Assembly (NCBI GenBank): GCA_963729215.1
Contig: CAVSND010000031.1
Coordinates: 124,001 to 188,000, forward strand
Origin: CAVQJU01 sp963729215
GTDB taxonomy: Bacteria; Acidobacteriota; Vicinamibacteria; Vicinamibacterales; CAVVIG01
Direction of reading: 5' to 3'
Length of the DNA stretch: 64,000 nucleotides
The notes under the pieces are model-generated. The model made no database searches. It was not told where the DNA came from and saw only the letters and a program-made list of their open reading frames with translations. Position numbers and translations under genes: made by a program. Below are positions 56,350 through 63,432 of this stretch, in pieces; within the stretch, counting starts at the first letter, position 1; each line of letters starts with the position of its first letter.

Positions 56350-57462
56350 TTACTTCACCGGCGGCTTCGCGAACTTCGCCGCGTCCACGGGCACGTTCGC
56401 CCGCACCTCGCTCAATTCGAACGTCGATCGGCCGTCCAGCCACGAAACCGTCCAGCGGAACGGCACCTTGACGCCGGACACCTCACGATAATCCGCGTAG
56501 TCCAGCTGCGTGACGATGCGGCCGACCGGGGACTCGGAGAACCGGACGAGCCGCGCCAGCAGGCCGGTTTCGGCGTCGAAACACAACGTGGCCGTCGCCC
56601 CATTCGACGTGTTGCCCTGAACGACAAGGACCTCACGGTCGTTGATCACGGCCGGCGCGCCCACACGCCACTTCGTCAGTGATTGCTTGATCCGCGACGG
56701 AAACCACAGATCCACTTCCAGCTTGACGCCATCGAGCTCCTGGCCCGTGAGCGCGAGCAGCGGGACGGGCTTTTCGGTTTCCGGCGCCGCAATCCAGCCG
56801 TCGCGGCCGTCGAACGTCGTCGTGCTGTCACCTGAGAGCGTGTGAATGACGGTCGTCCGCTGGCCGGGCGCCTTCGCGTAGATTTCCACGGCGCTCTTGT
56901 CCTGGTCGTCGAATCCACGGTACGAGCCCCTGGCGACGAGGGTGCTCACCGCGCCGAGCTTCTGGGCGCCGCCGACAGCCTGGATGTACTTGTCGAGGAC
57001 GCGATCGGCGGTCGGCTGTCCAGGCGCCTGCGTGATCGGCTCTCCGGGTTCGTCAGGCGGAGGTGTGCCGTAGAGGAGCGCAAGGCTCGGCTGCACGTTG
57101 GGCCGGCTGTTGCCGCGATGGCAGGTGTTGCAGGTGACAACCTGACGACCGCCGAAGTTCGTGCGGTTGAGCGCCGTCACCATCTGCATCATCCGGCGTG
57201 CCGTCCGCTTCTTCGGGTTGTCGTCCGCGTACCGCGCCCAGTTGCCGCCGCTTTCGTCAACGTGGCAGTCCGTGCAGTTGAGTCCGAGCGACGCGGAGAA
57301 AAATCCCATCGTGCCCATGAACTCGTCGACCGGAATGCCCTTGAGGATCTGGACGTTCTTGAATACCTCTTCAGCCATGGGCGGCCGCACGCCGGGCGTC
57401 TGGCCGCCGGCCCACGCCGCGGCCAGCATCCAGGCGATCGCCGTGAGCCCGAGCCCTTTCAC
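56350..57462 (-). CDS. Diheme cytochrome c (reaction-centre type) with carrier-like C-terminal domain
   Basis: 370 residues, unbroken. Signal peptide, MAEEVFKNVQILKGIPVDEF, haem site CTDCH, ARRMMQMVTALNRTNFGGRQ, haem site CNTCH. Tail: VLDKYIQAVGGAQKLGAVST, VLVVQGNTSNGATATLCFD, AETGLLARLVRFSESPVGRI and REVSGVKVPFRWTVSWLDGR. The pattern DEFMGTMGFFSASLG is shared with the copies at 23873 and 53872. The ATG overlaps the stop of the VOC gene (ATGA), as the copy at 23873 overlaps livF. Confidence 0.88.
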   Translation of the reverse strand: MKGLGLTAIAWMLAAAWAGGQTPGVRPPMAEEVFKNVQILKGIPVDEFMGTMGFFSASLGLNCTDCHVDESGGNWARYADDNPKKRTARRMMQMVTALNRTNFGGRQVVTCNTCHRGNSRPNVQPSLALLYGTPPPDEPGEPITQAPGQPTADRVLDKYIQAVGGAQKLGAVSTLVARGSYRGFDDQDKSAVEIYAKAPGQRTTVIHTLSGDSTTTFDGRDGWIAAPETEKPVPLLALTGQELDGVKLEVDLWFPSRIKQSLTKWRVGAPAVINDREVLVVQGNTSNGATATLCFDAETGLLARLVRFSESPVGRIVTQLDYADYREVSGVKVPFRWTVSWLDGRSTFELSEVRANVPVDAAKFAKPPVK

Positions 57463-57953
57463 TTCCAGCTGTCCATCGCTTTTCGCTGCAGCGAGTCGGG
57501 GCCCATCTCGGCGAGCTCGATGCGCAGCCCGTTGAGATCGGTGACGTTGGCCAGGATCGCGTGCGAAAACGCGCTGGGAGCGCCCGGATCGGTGGCTGTC
57601 GCCCCCCGCTCCTTGAATGTCGACACGGTCGTGCGGATATTCGGCGCTTCCAGGCCGAAGTGGTTGATCCCCGCGGGACGCTGCGCGTTGGCCTGCTGGA
57701 GTTCGAGGAACGTGGTCTTGCTGATCTGCAGGTAGATCGCGGTGGGATTTCCCTGCGCGTCGCTGTTCCGGAAGGCTTCCTTGAAACCCAGCTTCTGCGT
57801 GTAGAACGCCGCCGCGTCAGGAATGCTCGGGACCGCGAGGCCGACGTGGTTCAACACGACGCCAGTGGCCCCGGCGCCGTCGTTCTGCGCCATGGTCGCT
57901 TGTACTGCTGATCCGCAGAGAAGACCGGCGACGAAGAGAACTAAACCGCGCAT
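57459..57953 (-). CDS. Secreted VOC-fold protein
   Basis: 164 residues with signal peptide (MRGLVLFVAGLLCGSAVQAT). VOC units: LNHVGLAVPSIPDAAAFYTQ and INHFGLEAPNIRTTVSTFKE, ending TDLNGLRIELAEMGPDSLQR. It is a clear sister of the protein at 18514-18999, with the same exported layout and ending (K-A-x-x-SWK). Translational coupling to a diheme cytochrome hints at a redox-linked role. Substrate unknown. Confidence 0.87.
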   Translation of the reverse strand: MRGLVLFVAGLLCGSAVQATMAQNDGAGATGVVLNHVGLAVPSIPDAAAFYTQKLGFKEAFRNSDAQGNPTAIYLQISKTTFLELQQANAQRPAGINHFGLEAPNIRTTVSTFKERGATATDPGAPSAFSHAILANVTDLNGLRIELAEMGPDSLQRKAMDSWK

Positions 57954-57968
57954 GCATACCCTCCAGAA

Positions 57969-58034
57969 GAAAGTTCAAAGTGCAAAGTTGAAAGTAGGAA
58001 AGTGAAGTGACTTTGAACTTTGTACTTTGCACTT
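57969..58034. repeat. AAAGTNC heptamer array, inverted
   Basis: Left half 57969-58008 (GAAAGTTCAAAGTGCAAAGT and on) and right half 58010-58034 (ACTTTGAACTTTGTACTTTG and on), separated by a base or two. It starts 15 bp upstream of the VOC ATG and ends 12 bp from the WEGDTLV stop. Confidence 0.88.
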
Positions 58035-58046
58035 GCGTAATCGCAT

Positions 58047-58877
58047 CTACTTTCCAAGTTGCGGACTGGCCGGCTCCGCGGGCGGCGGGCCCATGCTGTA
58101 GTGCGCCTGCATGATCATCTGGTTGTCGCAGTAGGAATCGAGGATCTCGGTGTCGGCCTGCAGCGTCAGGATAATCTTGTTCGTCCACGGCTTCAGGTAC
58201 GCCTTGGGATCGTCGATCGTGACCGTTTCCTCGAGGTGACCGAAGTCCACACGCCGCCAGCGTTCGATCACGTGCAGCGCGTCGCTGTTGGGATACGCCA
58301 TGTTCGCGCTGAGCCAGCCGCGATCGCGGAATCCGATGCTCTCGACGACGAAGATGTCGCCTTCCCAGCGGCCGACCGAGTAGCCAAGCCAGGCGGGCTC
58401 GGTCTCGCTCAGCTTCGGCAGCGGCCGCCCGTCCGTGAAGATCTGGCGGAACGTGTTGCCGACGAACGATTCGTGGAGAAATATCGTCATCGGCGGCGTC
58501 TGGACGATCTTGAACGGGCTGCGGTGATTCTGCCGGGGGACGCCCAGAGGCATGCAGTACGTGTACGGATCGTCCACGTGGCTGCGGTCGCGTCGTCCCT
58601 TCTGCAGGCCCGCCGCCCACGGTGTCAACTGCGGCGCGTCGTCGCCTTTCAGCCCGGCCGCCAGGTCGTGAAAGTACGTCATGGCCCCCACGTCCCAGAT
58701 GCCCGACAGATCGGGGTGGCCATCCGGCAGACGCGGCGGCGCCGGGGCGGTGAGGTTCGGCTTGCCGTTGGGCAGGCGCGGGATCCCCGGCGTCGGACGA
58801 TTCACCCACTGCGCCTGCGCGACGCCCGAAACCAGCAGGGCCGCAATCGTGGCCAGCGCGGTGCGTTGTGCCTTCAT
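58047..58877 (-). CDS. Secreted WEGDTLV-family protein, core copy 5
   Basis: 276 residues from ATG 58877 with GGAGG before it. Signal peptide, then IPRLPNGKPNLTAPAPPRLP, DLSGIWDVGAMTYFHDLAAG, YCMPLGVPRQNHRSPFKIVQ, PAWLGYSVGRWEGDIFVVES, IGFRDRGWLSANMAYPNSDA and TIDDPKAYLKPW. Function unknown. As sequenced there is no stop between the DoxX frame upstream and this gene, but its own ribosome site and signal peptide favour a separate protein. Confidence 0.78.
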   Translation of the reverse strand: MKAQRTALATIAALLVSGVAQAQWVNRPTPGIPRLPNGKPNLTAPAPPRLPDGHPDLSGIWDVGAMTYFHDLAAGLKGDDAPQLTPWAAGLQKGRRDRSHVDDPYTYCMPLGVPRQNHRSPFKIVQTPPMTIFLHESFVGNTFRQIFTDGRPLPKLSETEPAWLGYSVGRWEGDIFVVESIGFRDRGWLSANMAYPNSDALHVIERWRRVDFGHLEETVTIDDPKAYLKPWTNKIILTLQADTEILDSYCDNQMIMQAHYSMGPPPAEPASPQLGK

Positions 58878-59676
58878 GGTCGATCCTCCACGTTTTTGAT
58901 CACGGCGTCTCCGCCAGAGACCGTCGAGACTCCACGCCCCGGGCCCGGCCGCCCAGAACATCAGAAACAAGTAACAAAAGAGAATAGACGCTTCCATGCC
59001 CGGCAGCTGAAAACTCTGCCAGAAACCTCTCGGCGCCCACGAGCGGAAATACGCGACCGCCATTTCGCCGGACAGAAGAAACGCCACGGGGCGCGTCAGC
59101 AGCCCGAGGACCAGCAGCGGCCCGCCCAGGGTTTCCAGCCACCCCGCCAGCCCGCGGATGGTCATGATGTCGCGGTCAATCCGGCCGCCTCCCACGGAGA
59201 AGAACTTCTCCAGGCCGTGCATCATGAACAGGCATCCCGCGACGATGCGAAGGAGACCAAGCGCCTGGTGGGTCCTGGCGACGTCGTCTCGTTCGCGCTT
59301 GTCGAGTCCCCAGGCGCCGCCGCCCGCCGCGGCGAGGTAAAGAAAGAAGAACGCGTTGAGCAGAATCGGATCGCCGCCGTTGCGGTGCGTGAACCAGCCT
59401 CGCTGCAACGGGCCGACGAAATACAGGACGAAGTACAGCACGGCCAGCGCGAGGCTGATTGGCCTGGTGAACAAGCCGAGGATGATCAGCAGCCCCGCCG
59501 GAAAGGCGATCAGCTCGACGACACCCTCGTACGAGAGCCGCGCCGCGCCGCTCGCTTCTGGGTAGCCGAACAACTGCTCCATGCCATGGCGAACGATCAG
59601 AAATCCGAACACGATTCGGGCAAGGCTCCGCAGCTGCGGCGTCCACTTCTCCGGGGAAGGAAGCGGAATCGGGCAT
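58874..59676 (-). CDS. DoxX-family membrane protein, two-domain (frame breaks near both ends)
   Basis: About 265 residues. Two DoxX-like units in one chain: RIVFGFLIVRHGMEQLFGYP, FPAGLLIILGLFTRPISLAL then LLRIVAGCLFMMHGLEKFFS, LGGPLLVLGLLTRPVAFLLS and WSLDGLW. DoxX proteins are small integral membrane proteins linked to redox or thiol stress. The N-terminus needs one G dropped at about 59655 to give SFPEKWTPQLRSLARIVFGF. At the C-terminus the frame runs on into the WEGDTLV gene; one dropped base would give a TGA overlapping its ATG. Two bp separate the start from the stop of the next WEGDTLV gene. Confidence 0.8.
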
Positions 59677-59678
59677 GC

Positions 59679-60479
59679 TTACTTGCCGAAGACCTTTTTG
59701 TACTCCGCCGCTTCGGTCGCCGATGGAATCATTTCGATCAGATCGATATCGGCAGGCAGCAGGCGCAGCCGGAGCTTGTTGCGCGGCACCCACGGCGCCG
59801 TATACGCCTTCGGATCGTCGATGGTGAGGGTGAGCTCCATGGTGTTCGCGTCAACACGGTGGTACCGCTCTTCCACCTTCATCTGATCGCTGTGCGGGCT
59901 GCCTGCGTTGTCGAGCCAGGTGCGTTCGTCCATGCCGACCGAGTTCACGACGAACGTCGAATCGTCTTCCCATCGGCCGACCGAGTAGCCGTACCACCGC
60001 GGATCGGGATCCTTCGGCAGCTGCCGGCCGTCGGTCCAGATGGTGCGCCATCGCTTTTCGAACATGTAGAGCATCAGGACCGACTTGGGCGTCTGGACGA
60101 TCTGGAAGGGGCGCAGCTCGAACAGCAGATTGCGCGGAAATCCTTCGGGGTCGCCCATCGTGGACAACGGGTCGTTGATTTGTTCGACGGGGACCATCCT
60201 GATGCCGTCCCCGGCCTTGTGCGTCTTTCCCAGCGCCTCTCCCCACGGCGTGAGCGGGGCCGTCTGATAACCGCGCGCCCCGATGCCCGCGCCGCCCGCG
60301 TCCCAGATGCCCGAGAGATCGCGCCTGGGCGCCGGCCCTGCGGGCGCTGCCTGCGGCTGGTTCGGGCTCTGCGCCAGGCCGGAGTTGTTCCACGGCAGCA
60401 ACTGCTGCGCCCCGAGGATCGACGACAGCGCGAGCGCGGCGACCAGGCCGACGATTGGAGCAAACCAGCGCTTCGCCAT
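59679..60479 (-). CDS. Secreted WEGDTLV-family protein, core copy 6
   Basis: 266 residues from ATG 60479 with GAGGG ahead. Signal peptide, then RRDLSGIWDAGGAGIGARGY, ELRPFQIVQTPKSVLMLYMF, PRWYGYSVGRWEDDSTFVVN, VGMDERTWLDNAGSPHSDQM and TIDDPKAYTAPW. It is the least typical core copy (EDDS in place of EGDT). Downstream of a DUF6152 gene, as copy 4 is, so the pair DUF6152 and WEGDTLV occurs twice here. Confidence 0.78.
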   Translation of the reverse strand: MAKRWFAPIVGLVAALALSSILGAQQLLPWNNSGLAQSPNQPQAAPAGPAPRRDLSGIWDAGGAGIGARGYQTAPLTPWGEALGKTHKAGDGIRMVPVEQINDPLSTMGDPEGFPRNLLFELRPFQIVQTPKSVLMLYMFEKRWRTIWTDGRQLPKDPDPRWYGYSVGRWEDDSTFVVNSVGMDERTWLDNAGSPHSDQMKVEERYHRVDANTMELTLTIDDPKAYTAPWVPRNKLRLRLLPADIDLIEMIPSATEAAEYKKVFGK

Positions 60480-60500
60480 GTCGAAACCCTCGCTCACCTG

Positions 60501-60536
60501 TTACTTTGTACTCTGCACTTTGTACTTTGAACTTTA
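60501..60536. repeat. AAAGTNC heptamer array, single orientation
   Basis: TTACTTTGTACTCTGCACTT then TGTACTTTGAACTTTA: five 7-base units read as their complement. It touches the DUF6152 stop (60534-60536). Confidence 0.85.
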
Positions 60537-60959
60537 TTTGTCCGCCCCTGGCGTGGGCGGAGGCGGTGGCGCGCCTCGTCCACCGCCAGTGGACAGCGTT
60601 TGACCGTTCGGCAGGATCACGCTTCGCAGGCGGCCGACCGGTGCGCCGCTCTTGACGGGCTGCAGCGTCACCGTCACCTCGTCTCCACCCTTGAACGAGG
60701 TGCGCGCCCAGCCGAGCCGCGTCATGTCCGTCGGATTGCTCACCTCGACGGCCCAGTTGCGGACGGTGCCTGTATCGTCCTTCGCGTCGAACTTCAGGAA
60801 GCAATGCGGGTTGGCCCAGATCCATTCCGTCACGCTGCCCTTGAGCGTGAGCTCGCGCGTCGTGTCGAAGCTCGCCGCGCCGTGGTGTGCGGCGAGCGGA
60901 ACGGACAGGCCCATCAGGCCAACCGCGGCCACAAACACGCCTAGGAACCCAGTCTTCAT
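60534..60959 (-). CDS. Secreted DUF6152 protein, copy 2
   Basis: 141 residues from ATG 60959, preceded by GGAGGG. Signal peptide, then AHHGAASFDTTRELTLKGSV, TEWIWANPHCFLKFDA, VSNPTDMTRLGWARTSFKGG and LRSVILPNGQTLSTGG. The HHG and NPH motifs line up with copy 1. Function unknown. The WEGDTLV copy 6 gene follows 54 bp later with a heptamer array between. Confidence 0.83.
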   Translation of the reverse strand: MKTGFLGVFVAAVGLMGLSVPLAAHHGAASFDTTRELTLKGSVTEWIWANPHCFLKFDAKDDTGTVRNWAVEVSNPTDMTRLGWARTSFKGGDEVTVTLQPVKSGAPVGRLRSVILPNGQTLSTGGGRGAPPPPPTPGADK

Positions 60960-61052
60960 GAGCAGCCCTCCGGGTCGAGAAGCACCAACACGCACACGAT
61001 AGGGAACTTACCAGTGTCTGTCAATCCGAGGTTTCCGACAGATGTTCAGCGT

Positions 61053-61127
61053 GGTTCATCACGAAGACACGAAGATCACGAAGCTTTCTTAGGGTTCTTC
61101 GTGCCCTTCGTGTCTTCGTGATGAACC
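61053..61127. terminator. 31-bp-arm inverted repeat of CACGAAGA words
   Basis: Left arm 61053-61083 and right arm 61097-61127 match as reverse complements except two bases. The arms are internally repetitive (TCACGAAGA, CACGAAGA, TCACGAAG). It lies 15 bp after the end of the NHL gene and upstream of the DUF6152 gene on the same strand, so it should end the NHL transcript. Confidence 0.85.
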
Positions 61128-61141
61128 TTATGTTCCGGACA

Positions 61142-62441
61142 CTATTTCCAGGCCACCCTGAGGGGTTTTCCGACGAGGAACGCCGGGTTGGCGCCGGCGC
61201 GCGGCCGGTATTTCTGGGCGCCGCCGTTGTCCACTTCCGCCACGTAGAAGTTGCCGTCCTGATCCGTGCTCATGCCGTGCACGCCCCACATGCCGCCGGG
61301 GAAATCGCCCCACGTGCCCCACGAATACTGGAAGTTGCCGCTGAGGTCGTACTTGAGGATCCGGTTCGTGCCGCGATCGGCCGCCCAGAGGAAACCGTCG
61401 CTCGTGATGTTGAACATGTGGACGTCCGACGGCGGATCGCCGAACCGCCACGAGTCGAGGGTACTTGCCGTTTTCGTCGAACACCTGCGCGCGATGGTTG
61501 CCGCGGTCGTTCACGAACACGCGCCGCGTCTTCGGATCAACGGCAATGCCGTGCACGTTGTTGAAGAAGGCGGGCCGGGTGTCGTTCTGGTTCGAGCCCT
61601 TCTCCCCCCAGGCCGCGAGGAATTTGCCGTTCTTGTCGAACTTCGCCACACGCGTCCCGTTGTAGCCGTCGGCGACGACGAAGCTGCCGTCGGGGAACCA
61701 GTCCATGTAGGTCGGCCGATTGAAGTGCGTCGCGTCGGCGCCCGGCACGCCGTAGGTGCCGATGGTGAGCAGCTTGGTCTTGCCGTCGTGCGAGAACTTG
61801 TAGATGACGTGCTTGTGGTCGTCGATCAGCCAGACGTTCTTGTCCGCGTCGTACGGGCTGATCGCGATGAAGTGCGGGCGCTGCAGGCTCGCGTCCCACT
61901 GCATCCAGTTGGCCGTTTCGGGCAGCAGGTTGCCCTGCCCGTCGAACACGAGCACGCAATGCTCCCAGCGCGCGTCCACACCCATCTTGTTGTTGCGTCC
62001 CCAGGCTTCCATCCCGCCCTCGGCGAGCTGGCCGCTGCCGCCATTTCCCGGAGGGCTGGCGGTGGTGGCGTCACGCCACGGCAGCCGGCCGATGGGGAAC
62101 GCGATGCTCGGCCCGAGGTCCGACAACTTCTTCGTCTGCGGCCGTGGAATCTCCGGCAGCTCGCCGCGCTGCACGACGTAGATGCGATCGGGGCTCTCGG
62201 CAAAGACGCTCTGGCCCGCGCCAAACGTCCAGCCCTCGTGGCCGGCGTTGGTGCTGAGTTTCTTCGGCCACCCGGGCACGACTTCGTACGCGCCGAAGAC
62301 ATCCTGCCCCCCCTTCTCCGCCGGCACGGCGGCCACACGGGTCGGCGCGGATTGCGCGGACAGGTGCGAACGATCGATCACATAGAGGGCCACAACTACG
62401 CTCGTGAGCGCCGCGGCAACCATCAACACGTTTCTGCGCAT
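61142..62441 (-). CDS. Secreted NHL-repeat (six-bladed propeller) protein (one frame break)
   Basis: About 433 residues with a signal peptide. NHL blades: WEHCVLVFDGQGNLLPE, NVWLIDDHKHVIYKFSHDGK, FVVADGYNGTRVAKFDKNGK, RVFVNDRGNHRAQVFDENGK and LWAADRGTNRILKYDLSGNF. The blades resemble those of peptidylglycine alpha-amidating lyase, although no such activity can be claimed. A break at about 61458 is repaired by dropping one C, giving NGKYLDSWRFGDPPSDVHMF. It probably binds or hydrolyses something outside the cytoplasm. Confidence 0.83.
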
Positions 62442-62462
62442 GGGAACCTCCAGATGATAAAG

Positions 62463-62513
62463 CGTAGCGTCCGCCTTCAGGCGGACGCCGGCCGGCTGAA
62501 GCCGGCCGCTACG
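62463..62513. repeat. Composite palindromic repeat bracketed by CGTAGC/GCTACG
   Basis: CGTAGC, palindrome GTCCGCCTTCAGGCGGAC (62469-62486), palindrome CGGCCGGCTGAAGCCGGCCG (62489-62508), GCTACG (62508-62513). It is the cleanest copy of the two-palindrome unit and overlaps the stop codon of the dehydrogenase gene. Confidence 0.85.
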
Positions 62514-63432
62514 ATTTCTTGCGTCGGACTACGGTTTTCTTGCGTCGGACTCCCGCCATTTCCTCGAGCACTGCGCAGACGGCGCCGGTGTCATCGTCCT
62601 GGCGACCTGTCGCGATGGCGGCAGTATAGAGCGGAGCCGTCGTCTCGAACAGCGGGGTTGGGCAACCCAGCTGTCGGGCGAAGTCGGCGATGATCGTCAT
62701 ATCCTTCTGCCAGACCCCGAGTTTCATCAGCGGCTGCGAATAGTCGCCAGCCACCATCATCGGCCCCCGGACCTGCAGCATGCGCGAGCTCCCCGCGCCG
62801 GCGCTCAGCACCCTGAACGCCAGCGCCGGATCGATGCCCGCCTTCATCGCCAGCACGAGCGCCTCGGCGGCGGCCACATTGTGGATGGCCACCAGCAGGT
62901 TGGCCACATACTTCATCCTGGATCCGGCGCCAAACTCGCCGACGTAGACGCGCGCGCGGGCGAGCGCATCGAGGACCGGCCCCACGCGCCGGTACGCGCG
63001 GCGGTCGCCGCTCGCCAGCACCACCAGATCCCTCACGCGGGCCTGCGAGCCGGTCCCGCTCAGCGGGCAGTCGAGCAGTATCGCGCCGCGCGCGGCCAGG
63101 ACGCCACGCGCTTCCTCCTTGACCGCGAGCGGAAGGGTGCTGGTTTCGATGACGATGAGCTTCGGGCGGGCGGATTCGGCCAGCGCCGCAGCCGCCTGGC
63201 GCAGCGCGTCGGACGAGGGCAGCGAGCAGATCACGATGCCGGCCTGGCGGGCGACGTCGCCGCACTCACGAGCGGCCAGCCCGCCGGCCCGTCGATGGGC
63301 ACGGCGGCGCGCCTCCAGCACGTCGTACCCCACCACCCGATACTTCGTGCGTATGAGGTTCGCCGCCATCGCCGAACCCATGATGCCAAGGCCGATCATC
63401 CCGACCGTGCGGGAAGGCTGGACGGCGCTCAC
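62509..63432 (-). CDS. NAD(P)-dependent beta-hydroxyacid dehydrogenase family (3-hydroxyisobutyrate dehydrogenase-like)
   Basis: 307 residues. Rossmann motif GMIGLGIMGSAMAANLIRT, substrate motif DCPLSGTGSQARVRDLVVL, catalytic Lys in GSRMKYVANLLVAIHNVAAA and cofactor motif KDMTIIADFARQLGCP. It oxidises a 3-hydroxy acid or reduces a semialdehyde. The ATG overlaps the decarboxylase stop (ATGA), so the two are probably co-translated and may act on one polyamine or amino-acid path. The last residues VRRKKTVVRRKKS come from a 21-base tandem duplication (62514-62551). Confidence 0.88.
   Translation of the reverse strand: MSAVQPSRTVGMIGLGIMGSAMAANLIRTKYRVVGYDVLEARRRAHRRAGGLAARECGDVARQAGIVICSLPSSDALRQAAAALAESARPKLIVIETSTLPLAVKEEARGVLAARGAILLDCPLSGTGSQARVRDLVVLASGDRRAYRRVGPVLDALARARVYVGEFGAGSRMKYVANLLVAIHNVAAAEALVLAMKAGIDPALAFRVLSAGAGSSRMLQVRGPMMVAGDYSQPLMKLGVWQKDMTIIADFARQLGCPTPLFETTAPLYTAAIATGRQDDDTGAVCAVLEEMAGVRRKKTVVRRKKS

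Noticed and set aside
53872..57462. Photosynthesis gene cluster, from the reaction-centre cytochrome similarity
   Set aside because: No reaction-centre, chlorophyll or antenna genes are present, and the cytochromes have two haems, not four.
58047..59676. Genuine DoxX-WEGDTLV fusion protein
   Set aside because: The second part has its own GGAGG, ATG and signal peptide, which would be in the wrong place inside a membrane protein; one dropped base gives a normal overlapping stop.
58059..60530. Long plus-strand open frame of about 823 residues
   Set aside because: It runs antisense through two WEGDTLV genes and DoxX, all of which have signal peptides, membrane segments and ribosome sites; no motif was seen in the long frame.
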